64,000 bases of DNA, taken from positions 133,664 to 197,663 of the forward strand of contig CAZQUZ010000001.1 of assembly GCA_964596675.1 (NCBI GenBank), given 5' to 3'. Below the pieces are notes generated by a model that made no database searches, was not told where the DNA came from, and saw only the letters and a list, made by a program, of their open reading frames with translations. The stretch's first letter is position 1, and the number at the start of each line of letters is the position of its first letter. This document shows, one piece after another, positions 49,626-63,848 of the stretch. A program made the translations under genes and the position numbers. The stretch is from JAGOMW01 sp964596675 (GTDB lineage Bacteria; Patescibacteriota; Gracilibacteria; BD1-5; UBA2023).

Positions 49626-51119
49626 CTACCGACGACTTTTTCCTTTTTTCGCCATCTTCGATGCCTTACGTTTTTTATCGAACTCACGTTTTTCTTTTTT
49701 CTCCTCGCTCATATCACTATCATCTTTCTCCTCTCGGTCAGCGATACGGTCAGCATCCTTATAGATACTCTTACGTGAGCGGAGCTCGATATCGATAGGT
49801 GTCCCCTCGAATCCAAAGAGATCACGGATACGGTTCTCGATATAGCGAGTATAGGAAAAGTGGAAATGGTCACTATTATTCACTGAGATGACGAATCGTG
49901 GAGGATTCACGTCCACCTGAGAACCGTAGTAGATTTTTGGTTTATGGGACTTACGATTGCCTGTCGGTGCATGGTCGTAGGTGATCTGGTCGAGAAATTT
50001 ATTGAACACACCTGTCTTCACACGCTTCTGTCGCTCAGCATGGATAGCGAGAGCATGGTCGAGGACGAGCTCGATACGCTTCCCTTCGATCGCCTGAGTG
50101 AATACGACTGGAGAGTATGAGAGGAAGTCGAACTTCTTCGACAGATAGACCATATATCGGTCGAGGATACTTTCAGTATTCATACCTGGCTTCGCGAGGA
50201 CCTTATCCCACTTATTCAGGACGAGGATGATACCCTTTTTTGCCTTTAGGGCCTCTCAGACGATATGCTCATCCTGATGAGCGACTCACTCATATGCATC
50301 CATGACGACTGCGACGATATCTGATCGCTCGATAGCCGTCTCAGCACGCATGACACTCCACTGCTCGATATTCGCAGACCCGATCTTCCCCGCTCGACGG
50401 ATACCAGCGGTATCTATGAGACAGATTTCGGTATCTTTATGCGTGATGATAGTGTCGATAGAGTCACGAGTCGTACCGGGCATATCTTTCACGATAGAGC
50501 GCGTCTCACCAGAGATCGCATTCACGAGGGATGACTTTCCGACATTCGGTCGTCCGATGATGGCGAGCTTTAGGATATCTGGATTCTCTGGCTCTGCATC
50601 TGCTTTTGCCTCATAGCCGAGTCCACGGAGTTTCGCGACGATAGCATCCTGGAGGGTATCGAGACCACGTGACTGGACTGGACTCGTCGGGATGACATCA
50701 CCGAGCCCGAGACGCATGAGCTCATAGGACTCGAGGGCACGTTTTGGATTATCGGCTTTATTCGCGACGAGGATGATAGGCTTGCCTGATTTGCGTAGGC
50801 GCTTCGCTATCTGCTCATCGAAGTCGGTGAGACGATCATATTCGAGGACAAAGAGGATGATATCTGATGAAGTGATAGCATCATCGACACGACCACGCAC
50901 ATCTGAGAGGAGTGTCTCATTATCTGCCTGCACTATACCACCAGAGTCACAGAGAACATAGGATATATCACGGATCTCATCGATCATCTTATACTCGATA
51001 ATATCTCGGGTCGTATTCTCGATATCTGAGACGATAGCGATACGATGCCGAGAGAGAGCATTGAAGAGACTGGATTTACCGACATTTGGTCGTCCGACCA
51101 AAGTAACACGAGCAAGCAT
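49626..51119 (-). CDS. der: Ribosome-assembly GTPase Der (EngA)
   Basis: Tandem GTPase needed for 50S maturation. 497 aa. GD1: GRPNVGKSSLFNALS, DSGG, NKAD. GD2: GRPNVGKSSLVNAISG, DTAG, NKWD. The KH-like domain (PPRFVISVNNSDHFHFSYTRYIENRIRDLFGFEGTPI) is complete and followed by a 40-residue tail rich in K, E and R. UGA glycines are confined to the second G domain (YEGVAHQDEHIVGEALKA). The start ATG at 51119 gives the canonical MLARVTLVGRPNVGKSS. Confidence 0.97.
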
Positions 51120-51252
51120 AGAAAAAATATGAGGAAGAGAGCGTGAGGATACCAAAAATACAGGAAAAAGCAAGGGGATATTTTCTCTTCCTAAAAGCTC
51201 TAGGAAATATGAGAAAATTCGATGCTAAAAAGAAAGTATGAAAAGTATGTTT

Positions 51253-54200
51253 TTATCTTTGTGTGCTGAAGAAATCGACCTTATATAGGAGAGTCGCGAC
51301 TGGGGTTCCCTTTTTTCGGATGCGTATAGAGAGATATCCGCCTATCTCTTCTGGGACGAATGTGAGATCCTCAGAGAGTCTATATATCTGCCCAGAGGTA
51401 TCGATAGCGATGATAGGAGTATTATCTATGGTTGTGATATACGCACCTCATGGGATACTCGGATCTGAGAGTGTCGCCTGTATCATACGATATCCTGATG
51501 CAGGCTCTATAGAGAGGATAGAGCCCGTAGCATCAGTCGCACCTATCGAGACGATAGAGAGTGTACTCGGAGGAAGGATATCGATAGCATAAAGTCGTGT
51601 CTTATCTGCCTGAGAGACTCGTATCTGCATAGTATTGGATGATGTCGCTGGTGCAAAATCCAATACCAAACTACTCGTATCTGTCGGAAGTCCCGAACGT
51701 GGAGAGAGTGTAAAACTCGATCCTGACGAACGAAATATTCATCGCTCTGGAATACCGAGCAGTCATGATATGCTATATATACCATCTGCATCCGTAGTGG
51801 CAGTTATATTATTGATGCGCTCTATACTAGCACCTTCACGCACACGAAATATATCGATAGGCTGTCATGCCGTCGATGGGGACGTATCACCCGAGAGGGC
51901 TCATGTCGCAGAGACGCTTATGATGCTAGGGATCGGTGCACTGACTTCTACCTTGAGAGGTTTGATAGTGGTATTGCCATACTCATCGACTACACGAGTA
52001 TTCATCATCCGAGTACCGAGTGTATCATATGGACCGACTACGAGGGAGTCTTTCGATAGAGTATATCCACTGCCGTTCATGAGAAAATCATCCTCATATA
52101 CACCGTTCGCATCGATATCTGTCGTGATATCACCATCGATAGCGATCGTATATGGACTCATATCTGTGATAGTATCAGTCAGCGATACTGTGCGTGTCTG
52201 ATATACAGGGACTCTGATAGTGTCAGGGATATTCACGACTGGGGCAGAGCGATCCAGTGATGCCATCGGTGCGAGGAGTGTAGTACCCGCACGGATAGGC
52301 GTATCTTCAGAGAGTGATCTCAGTCGAGCACTATAGAAACCGTTTTGATATGGGAAGTAGATAGTGTATTGGTCTGCTTGTTTACCGAGCGAAATATGTC
52401 GATACTCGGTACCTGCAGATACAGGGAGCGATGTTCCTGTATCTGGATTATATATCGTGACATCACCTGCTGTATTGATGATGCGTGTTCCTGGGAGGAG
52501 TGGCATTCATCTCATATCATCACTATAGTCGAGTCGCTCAGAGAGATTGGGCGTGATGACATATGCCTTACCGCGACTTATCGTACCAGAAAGTGTAGAT
52601 GGGAACGTATATCGACTAAAACTCTCAAGACTGAGAGTCATGGAAGATGTGATATCAGTGGTAGTATAGGTGATATCTACTGGGGTATTACCTGTGTAGA
52701 GAGCCCTTCCAGCCGAAAGAGAAAAGTCTTGTCCTACTCAGAGGAGGGTAGATTTTTGTCCCTCGAGGATAAATCAGCTCGGACTCGATACTGACTGCAA
52801 TACTCTATCTACTGGTGTGGAGAGGAGTGTAGGTGCTGATAATACAGGAGTAGAGACACTCATATCGATGATAGTCCGCGGAGATTCATCTGACTGCCCA
52901 TCAGCACCGAGCATATCCCACTCGATATATCTATCGAAAAATTCGAGACGGAAATCAGTATCATCTGCATTCGATGGACGGAATGATAGTTCTATCTGTC
53001 CAGGGCTTGCGACAGATTCGATAAAATTATCAGGAGCTCGAGGCAGGAGAGATGTATCGAGCGAAGTCGTAGTGATATCGAGATCGATAGGTCGAGTCGG
53101 AGTATTTCGAGTGGTATACTTTATATAGAGAGTGCCTCACATCATGTAGATATAGTCCTCATCACCATCGGCATCGATATCGATAACCTCTGCTGTATCC
53201 GTAGGATCGAGCTCATCGAGATAGTCGAAGAGACGTGTCTGCACTCCACTGATAGGAGTGAGTATATATATACCCTCATAGTTCGGAGTATATCCCTCTG
53301 CTATCGGCGTCTGATCCACGAGATCTGATGGTGAGAGAGTCGATGCAGCCATAAGACGATCCACTTGCCTATCGAGAGAATGGAGTGTATTTTGGAATGC
53401 TCTATCTGAGGTCGATACTTTCTTCATATGGAGACCGGATTTTTGAAAATCATGATATCGAGTCAGAGCTGTATCGCTCTGTGTGCTAGGTGCTGAGATA
53501 TATGCGGCGAGAGGGAGCTCAGTCTCTGTAAGAAGCGTATCTTTTTGCATCATTTTTTCGAGAACTTGCTCCTGAGTGTGCGTATCTGCCTGCTCTGATT
53601 TGAGATACTTATAGAGGAGGTCGAATCATCGTGTATGCCGCTGCATAACATCCTCTACTGTGTTATCAGTTTCGAGGCGAGCTGTCGCCATACTCGTATC
53701 AAACGTGCTCGTATCGAGTCATGCGAGGAGCATTTCTCCTCTGAGATACTGCGCGAAAGACTCTGTATCCATGAGCTCATTTGGAGTGTTTTGGATTTTT
53801 TGTATCTCTGTCGTAAGTGCGCTCATAAGATCTCAGATATGACCATGCCCCTCTGTAGTACTCAGTGGTGTGAGCTCTATATTATTCGGTGTAGAGATAT
53901 CTATATCTGGGAGTATCTTTCATGGAGATCTCGCAAAATCCGCATTGAGTGCATTGATAGGACTCACAGCTGCACGAGCATACTCTGCGATAAAATCAGA
54001 TTTTAGTTCAAAATTGACATGTGTGGATACGACAATCTCTCGTATAGAAGGGATTGCTATCTGTGGGAACTGCACACTGAGAAAATCGAATGGTAAAGTA
54101 CCCTGCCTGTCTGTACGCTGCGCTATCACCATACCGAGGTAATCCTCTGGTACGAGTTGTGTTTTTTCCATAAAACACTGTATCTTCGTGAGAAGTCCGA

Positions 54201-57200
54201 ATATTTTGAGCGATGCTGATACTGCTCAGAAGAGTTTAGGTAACTTCGGTGGAGGTGGCAGATTCGGCAGGGCGATACGTGGGAGCGATGGGAGATCTGG
54301 GAGATTGGGCAATGGTGGGAGAGCAGGAAGTCACGGTATGACTGGGAGTCGTGGGAGATTGATACCTACTCATGGGAGCCCTGGGAGTGAGAAATCTGGA
54401 AGATCTGGGAGACGTATAGGATTGATGCGGAACTGAAAATCAGGAACTCGCACCAGTATACCAAATCGTATATCCGAAAGATCGAGAACGATATCTGGCC
54501 ATCGTGGGAACTGGAGTATAGGAAGCTGTGGTATGACAGCCTGGAGGACTTTGAACTTTGAGAATTTATGCTGCCAACGCTGATTTTGACAGACAGCACA
54601 GGTACGATCCTTATCCCTCCAGATATCGAGAAATGGTTGCCAAGTAGACACAATAGTCTTCATGAGGACATAGAACTCAGCCCAACGCTTAAATCGTATC
54701 CCATTATCTCGATACCATCCACCGAGCATCTGTTCGACTGCATCGACATTACAGAGAATCTGAGCGATATAACGCTGCTTCCATGTGAGATATCACTGTA
54801 TCTTATTCGGAAACTGTGACCACTCATCGAGACGTCTCAGATTTTGGTCGATACTCGTACTGAGTCATCCGAGTCAGACGCGACTCTTAGCATCAGCACA
54901 CTCTGCTGGAGTTTTATCGACACACCATGATGACTCAGCTCGAGCTATCTCTGACTGATACTGGCGGAGTGTACGAGTATATCGATCGAATTCTTGCGGG
55001 AGCAACCATGGGATATTGATTGGTATAGTCGCTTTTTCTATACGGATAAATGGGAGTTGTCCGATAAACTGATATGCTGCCTTTATCTGGTTGGCTCATC
55101 ATGCTACTGTATTTATAGTGTCAGCATTTTCTGAGACTTTCTCATCGAGCCATGACTCATAGGCTCATCATACACTATTATTAGAACGAGTTCGATTCGT
55201 GAATTTTTCTGCAGCATTTACATTCGCAGCATCTCAGACTTTTTGCTGGAAGTCCTCCCATCAGTGCTCTAGAGAACTCTCGGAGAATCGATCGACAAAA
55301 TCAGAAAAGCTACCATCGAGTACCGCATTTTGTCCGAAACTGCGCGGTGGGACGATGATAAGATTCGGGAGTGTGAGGAGCTTATTCGTGATCTCATCTG
55401 TCTGGCGCGCTACCCAGTCCATGATAAATTCTGGAAATCCTGTGATACGCCTATTACCGACACGGATGACTTGTTTTGGATCAAAAGACTTAACTTTATC
55501 GAGCGAAATATCGATGGTCGTACCAGAAGTCCTACTATCTCAGATTCGTACAAGTGGTCATCACCAATTTACCGTACGTACACCACGACGAGAGATAGCC
55601 TTATATGCATTATTGAGTCGAGTGGTCTCAGGACTACGGAGATATGAGAGGACATCATCGATCACACTCTCATCTACACTATCACTCCCAGTATCTGCCT
55701 GCATACTACAGCTCGCACCATTCCATGCTCTGGTGGTAGTACCGAGACCAGCTACTCCTCGGACATCTCCATCTGCGGATGATCCATCACCCTTACAGAC
55801 AGGCATGGCCTTCGTCATGACGATACAGTTACCGTATGGGATCAGCGGGAAGAGTGGTCATCGACCTGCCACTTTCGCTGGACCCATACAGACTGCAGCA
55901 CCCATACCGAGCGTGAGTGTAGGAGTGACGAATATACGTACTGTGTTCGTAGGAACAGCTATACCAAGAGAACCTCCTGCAGAATTTGGACCACATTTTG
56001 GTCCAGGAATGTATCAAAGCTTCGATGCTGGGTATACGGTAGGGAGACAACATGGGCTTTTTCCACATTTTGTTTGTTTTCCTGTCAGCGAGCTAAATAC
56101 TGGTATACCTTCATCTATTTTTAATCCATCTCAGACAGCTTCACCAAGGATAACAGGATCACTCCCTGGTGCGAGTGGTGCCCAGTTTATAGGAAAACTC
56201 AGACATCCTCATCCTCAGAATCCACATGATAATCCATCCATGAGATTTTGGAGGATAGCCTCAGTATCAGACGTCACAGTCGGTGAGAAGCCGAGTGAAA
56301 AAACACCTGTACTCGGATCCATATTCGACTGTATGAGTCTATTTGGACTGAGATTATTCTGACTTCCCATACTCTCATACTCTGACTTGAGTTCTGCAGG
56401 ACTCATATTTTCTACACTATCTGGGATACCATTGGCATCAGCATCTTTCAGGCGAGATGCGAGTGATGCTGGGAGCTCAGCTGGAGCGAACGAGCGAGTT
56501 CAGCGTGTATGAGATCGTGGTCATGTAGATGACCAGAGCATCATCTCAGCACCACAGGTATTGGATGTTTCGAATCCGATATCACCATAGACATCATCCC
56601 CCACGAGTCACCCCTCGAGTCTATCGACGATCATATCACCATAATTCGCATGGAGTGCCTCGAGCTCATAGGTAAATACGAGCGTCTGTCATGCAGGTAT
56701 ATCGAATCATCGAAGCTCTACTTGGTAGTCTTCGGCTGAGAGGAGATTGAGCGGAGCTTCACGACTCTGAGAACCTAGAATAGAGCGATATTCTGCTTCT
56801 GATGGCAGAGTGAATATTTTTGGTATCGTGTCGAGATATCGTATGTCAGTGATGGTTTTCGTGGTGGCATTTTTTAGTGTGATCTCGACTTGTACACGAT
56901 CTCCGGTATGCAGAGTAGAGTTAGAGATATTACGATAGCGTTTTTCGATATCGACTCCATATGCAGCAACATATTCACTCCGTACATAAAAATTGCCACT
57001 TACCACATTCGCACCCGTATTATTCACGGGTATACTCGGACTATTCGCATTTTTCACAGTGATAGGAGTACCATTTGGATCTGGGAAATATGAGATGACA
57101 CTCGAGAAATCAGATCCTCCAGTCAGAGAAATATTCTGAGATTGGGTGACTACCGGGGCGTTCACATTCCCACTCACTCTCCTATCATAAAAGACTTCTC

Positions 57201-60200
57201 CATTGAGTACACTCATGTCTGTACCAGTACCTACGGAGCTAAAAAGTGTCTTTGGAGTCGCGCTCGACTGGAGGGCTCATCCGATTTTTTGTGGAGCATC
57301 AGAGAGCGTGATACCGAGATTATTTTCTACTATATCCATCTCAAATACCCCTGCTGTAGCTGTACCATACAGGATGCTGAGATCTCCTCATGCTGTGAGC
57401 GTCACGATATCATCTCGACCATCATTATCCATATCATACACCTTATATTGGGTGATATCTTTCGGCATGGCTCATCATGATGTGAGACTGAGCGTCTTCT
57501 CCTGGAGTCGGCGCATAGTATTATCTACGAGGAGGAGCGAGCCAGACTGATCGAGAGAGAGGATATCTCCATAGTCATCTCCTGTAAAGTTACCGAATTC
57601 GATACTGCGAGTACTGATATCAGGAAGAAATGCTATTTTTTGTTTTTTACGAAATACACCTCCCATATTCAGATAGAGCTCCATAAATCCGTCAGTATAG
57701 ACCACGATGATATCCTCGAGTCCATCAGCATTCATATCACGATGCTTATATGTGGAGATGGTACGACTATTGCTATCCGCTATCTGTGTTCCTATGGATC
57801 TATCTATTCCATCGATTTCTGTACCTGGAGCTTTTTTCTCTACATGTGCTACAGGATCTCAGAGATTGACGAGCATAAAATCATGAAACCATTTTGTCGA
57901 TTCTCAGACAGTATCTCCTGCAGCAAATGAGAGAAGTGAACGATTATTCCCATGCCATCAGACTCATGGAATCTCGCGCAGTGCACCAAAACTATCGATA
58001 TGACTCGGTCCGATCAGGCGCTCATCGAGTAGAGTCGTATCGGATGGGCGGTATATGGCATATCATCTGATATTCGGACTGAAGATCGTACCATAGATAT
58101 CACTACGAGAATATGCATGCCCATCATCGAGAGTCAGACTCGATACACTCGTCCCAAGTGGAGCCAGTCCAACACTCTCTCATCATGATGTTCTCACTAT
58201 GATACGCCCTATAGTGTCAGTCCCCTCTCGTACATCCATCACGAGACGACCATGTGAATACTCATCACGAGCAATAAGCTCGACTCATGGAGCAAGTGAG
58301 AGCCCAGCATTATCGGTATAACTCACACGTGAACGTGTACGATCGAGGATGCTTATAGTGGTATTATTTTTTTCGATATGATAGTCAGTCTCATCGAATG
58401 TGACGAACATGATACCACTATCTTCAGTCGGAAAGCTACAGGTATTTTTATCACTATCAGCCTCTGTACAGCTCGAGAGAGTCAGTCCACTGAGTGGATA
58501 TCAGACACTCGCTATAGGAGTATCGGTAGTCGTATCAGATACTTCCAGACGGAGTGTCTGACCACGCGGAGAAATAGCTGTATCGAGAGCGATATCGAGA
58601 GATTGTCCGAGACTATATCCTCACCCTGGAAATATAGAGAATATGATATCTTTCTGATATGGTGATGTGAGAAGTGTCGATACTGCCAGACTCTGACTAT
58701 TATTCGGAGTAGTGTTATAGAGTATCTGAGATCATTCTTTGAGATATGAATCACCTGCGAGGACAGTATATCGAGCGTTATAATCTGGGAGAAATGAGAA
58801 GGTATCTACGACATTAGGTACATAGAGCTGAAAATATGAAATACCATAGAGCTGTCGTATTGATTCAGTGGTCGATACACTGCCTGATGATTCTACGTTT
58901 ATATCATCTCGATAGCTGATACTGTTTTGTGATATTGCTGGGACATCGACACGCCATAGTCCAGCGCTTCGAGGGAGCGTAAGTATACCATCTGTAAATG
59001 TGATAGATGTCGTCGTATCCTGATCCTTGGTGATAGTTCCTATGAGAGAATCCTGCGTGATATTACCATAGCGGTCTCGGAGTGTAAAATCGAGTGTCGT
59101 ATCTCCGATCTTCCCATCGATGTACATAGGAACTCATGGTAATATCTGGAATACTTGCTCCGTCGTATTAGTAATACCTGGGATATTAATTTTGAGGAGA
59201 TGATCGCCTGCTTTTTTTCCTGGGATAAACTGGAATGGCTTTGATTTACCATCTATAATCTCGAATGTCTCATGACTAAATTTCCCGGCTCCTATAGGAA
59301 TATCGAGTGTGGCAAGTGATGAGAAGCCTGTAAGGATTTGACCTGTCGGACCATCAATCAACTCAATCTGCATATCGATAGTATCTCCAGCGACTTTCGG
59401 TATAGCAGAGCGGATGATACGAATAGCTGGCCTCTCGATAACTCGTATGTTTTGTGTGAGAGTCAGTGATGGATCAGTGAGACGAAAATCAATCTTCATA
59501 CTCCCTGGTGTATCTGATATATACGAGAATATAATCTCTGACTCTATCACATCGAGCCTCATAGTATCTACAAGGGCGCCTTTACTATCGAGAAAACTCC
59601 CTCCATCTATCGTAGCTGTCAGCGATAAGAGGGCTGGGGATATAGGATTATCTCGAGAGTCGAGCAATCTGAGCACTCAGAGCGAGCTCGCACCGAGAGC
59701 AATAGTAGTAGATATCGGCTGAAATGTAAGTCGTGCGACATCCCCGGAGCGTACGTTAATAGTCGCTTCCCCGGATCGTCCACTCGCATCACGCGCCACG
59801 ATACGATAGACAGAAGAGGCAATCTTATATTTTTCTGGCAGAGTCCATACTCATCCTCATACGATGATACCTGACTGTATAAGTATCGAGGATATATCAT
59901 CATAGATATCGAGGGTATATGATCATCCGGATAATATATCACCAGATACCGACTTCGAAAAGAGATGGATATCGAGCGTATCAGTAGAAGTCGCAGCTAT
60001 AGTGGATGCTTCTATCGTACCAATCTTTGGTACGATATCGACATATTCATCCGTCACGCGGATAGTCAGGATATCTCATATGATTTCTTGCCGCGTCCCA
60101 TCAGGAAGGAGGAGAGATATCCTAGGACGGACTCGTATCGTAGAAAGCTCATTTTTACTCGAGAGTGCAAACATACCTCCCTGCTGGGTATATGACATCT

Positions 60201-63200
60201 CAGTAGAGGATAGCGTAAAATAAGAATCATATAATGATGTCGGTACATCTCCACCCAGTGATGTGACCGAGAGAACTTCAAGACCGATAGTAGCCTCATG
60301 TGTTGGTAATACGATTTCTCAGTCTCTATCAAGATAGGTCTTAATCTCAATAGTATCATTTTTTCAGAGGCTTGACCGTGCTACACTATAGACGAGTTTT
60401 CATTCGCCATAGTATGTCCTGAGTCTAGCACTATCTCATAATATCGTGGCAGGTGGCGATGTCGTGAAATGCGATGCGTGTGATATGCCAATCGTATTCC
60501 CTCCGCACGATCCCGCTACGATACGGGGTGGGAAGAGCGACTGGATCCAACAGAGTATAGCACTCGGCCACTGGAATAATGGAACCCCATCAGGAGGACC
60601 ACACTGTGCAGTAGATCGAGAAGCTGGATCACTGAGAGCTGGGTCAGCATCAGCAATATTTGCTCACTGTATCTCACCGAGTCGATATTGGTACTGGGCA
60701 AGCTCTTCATTTGTCTCCTCATCTTCTCATCATGGTATAAATGGGGCAAGACCGAGGTAAGCTATATCATATCCATTTCATCATTTACTGAGTGATGGTG
60801 GTCTATCGAGTGATCCAGAAGCGATATTCTGGGAAGATGAGAGGGATTTTTCTACGAGATCCTGATACTTAGCCGTCACATCCCCATCGAGCCATCTAAG
60901 AGCACGGATGACACTCTCGATGACTTCATCTGAGATAAAAGTATTCCAGTCAAATGGTGATGCTGGAAGAGTGCCTGCATTGATGAGGGTATTAATTTTG
61001 GCATCAGTAGTACTGAGTGCTGTACTAGATTCTTTTGTCAGAATCTGTGACCATTCTGTTTGGGAAATATTAGAGAGCCATGTACGGACACTCGCTACAC
61101 TCTCTGTCGGTGCAACGAAAAAATTCGGATAGGTAAATGTAGCTCTATTTCATTTTGGGGTGAGAAATTCGACAGAACGCACTATATCGATGGCGAGAGA
61201 TGGTGTTGTGCCATTTTTTTCTGCGGCTGAGAGCTCATCTGGTGTAGGAGATACATGCTTCATGAGAGACGGTATCGTATGATATGCACGATCATGATAT
61301 ATCGTATTATCGACCATCTGGAGCCCACCCCCACCTCAGCCTCCTCATAATCAAAAACCTCATCCCACTCATCATCCACCTCCCACAAAACCCCCACCAA
61401 CTCATCCTATCAATGAGATGCATGTGCTTCACAGATTGGTAATAGCTGGTGTGAGTCCTGTTCCATTATAGTACTGACCATCGATTTTTATATTTCCATA
61501 GGTACACGCATTTCCATACTGTGCGAATCCTGCACCTAGTGTACCATCACCAGGCCAAGTAGTATGCTGAGTCAAGCAAGTAAATCTAGGAGTTGGTGTG
61601 ACTGTAACCTTACTACAGATTCACCCTCATCGATTCCACTCATCAGGATAAGCTGCAGTACAGGTATTGGTGATACCAAAACCAAATAGAGCTCATCATG
61701 TATACGTATATGTCCTAGGCTGCTGGAGATTATACTGGTAGGAGGTATCTATACAATCTGAGATAGAGGGGTCTCTGAGTCTGGTCGTTTCTTTCATCCC
61801 TCCGAGGGAGAATATATCACTACTAAATCATCGAAGTGCTGTCCCTGATGGTAAGTCAGCCAAATATGCAATCGGATCTGCACCCGCATCTGAAATACGT
61901 AAAAAACTATTACCACCATAGTATGCATCGAGCTTTGGCTTACCAGCAGCATCGAAACAAGCATATCCTGCACTTTTAAAAATACTGACCAGCGTATCTG
62001 TATCGGTAGTGAGCGGATCGAGCTGTGGCTCCACCATATTGATATCATATGCGGCATTAGCCTCTGTACGGATAGATCGACCAAATAGTGATGTCGCCCC
62101 ACTCGAACCTCGCGCGATAGTACACTGATGTGGTGAGGTGATAGCAGCAGCCTCTCGTCCAAAATAATAATTTTTATATACTCCACCTGGATTCACACTG
62201 GATCAATCTGGAAGAGGAATGATATGTTTTATCGCATCGAGGATGAGAATTTTTCTGGCATAATTATTGGAAGTAATATGAGTATCGATACGTTCTTCGA
62301 GCGCACTATTTGTGGCATGGAGCGTATCGATAGCCACTTCATCTGTAAGAGTCATATCTATCGCCCCTTGATCGACTCGGACCAGTGTACCACTATTATA
62401 GCGGCCTGCATTATGGACGAATTTTTGTATATCGGAAAGCGTCTTTTTATTTATGATTTCATAAAATTTCTTCAGATATGAGGCTATAGGACGTGCTGTC
62501 TGAATATCTGGGAGTGATGCTATAGTCTCGTCAGAAAAGAGATCTTCGCCGAGACTGATGTCTGCCATTCCTGAAAGCGTCTGAGCATAGATATCTTCTG
62601 GTGATGGTGTAGCACTTTTGTATTGGCGCAAAGCACGAGTGATATCAGATAAGAGGTATTTGCTCCATCTTTTATAGACGAGATTTTCTGTATTTTGTAC
62701 AAACAATAGATACTTATAGAGCTCATCAGGACTGACACTCTCTCTTTCAGTATATCCATCATAATAAAATACTCTCGGGGGTATATTAGAGAGTGTGAAA
62801 TTTCCTGATTTTATATAAAACTCATGTGTCTTATCGAGCAGTCAGCGTATCTTCGCGATATCTGGTCATCCCCCCCAGCTTCATCCGAGAGATGGATTCA
62901 TGACACCATGCCATATCTCGACATTACTATTTTCAGATATATTCGAAGCAAAGATATATTTTTTTTCTCGCTCATTATATAAGAATCGTTTTTCATCGAA
63001 ATCTACATATGGATAGAGGCTCGGGAATGTGATACCATCTTTTTCTACTACTGGGATAGGAATATTCCCTATGAGAACAGTGCCCACGAGAGAGGAGACT
63101 CATCATTTCCCATCTCACTCATAGTAGAGTTTTTCATTTTGTGCGGCGATAGCCTCTGGACGAGCATCCGCAGGCACGACGAGAATACTCACTCGAGTAG

Positions 63201-63480
63201 CACGTAGATATCACTGTATATCCTCTGCATAGCGACGTATCTGGGATCGCAGTGTATCATATGTATCCTCATCCACGACTATAGATACGATATCCCGATA
63301 ATCCTCTACCGCTGCGGTAGCACTATCAAAAAATGAAACCTGCACTGTCTGCGAAATGACAAGTGCGAATATAAGAAATGCTGATACATACTGACGAAAG
63401 AGCCCTATCTCACCTTTTTTTGAGGAGCGAACAGATGGCTTTTTTTGCATTTTTTTTATGAGCTCTGAGAGAGATAGCAT
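51253..63480 (-). CDS. Giant multidomain exported protein (4075 aa)
   Basis: A single frame of 12228 nt with no TAA or TAG when UGA is Gly; I checked every in-frame codon. The N-terminus has a basic stretch then a hydrophobic helix (QYVSAFLIFALVISQTVQVS), i.e. an export signal or anchor. After it comes a region like C25 peptidase pro-domains (IVSIVVDEDTYDTLRSQIRR, VGTVLIGNIPIPVV). About residues 691-720 are poly-Gly. Residues about 1100-1900 are Ig-like beta domains. FG-GAP/VCBS-type calcium repeats occur near 1916, 2014, 2344 and 3430 (DMDNDGRDDIVTL, DADANGIPDS, DIDADGDEDYIYM). A DUF11-like domain is near 2157-2280. A PxLPxLP repeat is near 3013-3080. No sorting signal or outer anchor seen. 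Probably a surface adhesin or filament. Confidence 0.9.
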
Positions 63481-63571
63481 CGAGCGATAAAATGATGGCA
63501 GTAGAATGCTGTAAATATATGCTTTTTTTTCTCTATTGCAAAGGAAAAAGAAGGGAAAAATGAAAATAAAT

Positions 63572-63599
63572 TCGACAAAGTATTTTTTTTTTATATTAT
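63572..63599 (+). promoter_or_regulatory. Candidate promoter of tRNA-Lys
   Basis: TCGACA (63572-63577), 16-bp T-rich spacer, TATTAT (63594-63599). Predicted start about 63606, 14 nt before the tRNA 5' end. Confidence 0.45.
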
Positions 63600-63619
63600 A
63601 CGCCGCGAGCCGTTATTTT

Positions 63620-63695
63620 GGAGATGTAGCTCAGTTGGTAGAGCAGGGCCCTTTTAAGGCCAAGGTCCCGGGTTCGAGCCCCGGCATCTCCACCA
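63620..63695 (+). tRNA. tRNA-Lys (anticodon UUU)
   Basis: 76 nt including encoded CCA. The acceptor stem GGAGATG/CATCTCC is fully paired; the D-arm GCTC AGTTGGTA GAGC, anticodon loop CTTTTAA (UUU) and T-loop GTTCGAG are canonical. This is the only tRNA found; no UGA-decoding tRNA-Gly (UCA) lies in the window. Confidence 0.97.
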
Positions 63696-63705
63696 TTTGC
63701 CCTCG

Positions 63706-63731
63706 AAAAGCCCCACGAAAGTGGGGTTTTT
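63706..63731 (+). terminator. Rho-independent terminator after tRNA-Lys
   Basis: CCCCAC (63711-63716) pairs with GTGGGG (63721-63726) around GAAA and is followed by TTTTT. Confidence 0.9.
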
Positions 63732-63772
63732 AAATGACAAAAATATGAATGACGGGGCGAGAATCGAATATC

Positions 63773-63834
63773 AAAAAATGCCAATTGAATTTGGCATTCT
63801 TAGCGAGAGAGTCGGCGCGCTCCACTCGAGCGCG
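63773..63834 (-). terminator. Two hairpins after the glutamate dehydrogenase gene
   Basis: On the minus strand, first CGCGCTC...GAGCGCG (63834-63816), then AATGCCAA...TTGGCATT (63798-63777) with a T-run, a good rho-independent terminator. The first, GC-rich hairpin may stabilise the mRNA 3' end. Confidence 0.8.
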
Positions 63835-63848
63835 GAGCTCATATAAAC

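Noticed and set aside
55199..56362. 387-codon open frame on the plus strand
   Set aside because: It is antisense to the giant gene. Its composition (rich in Ser, Arg, Pro) and the lack of family motifs fit a shadow frame, which stays open because Leu TTA/CTA and Gly TGA codons are distributed so.
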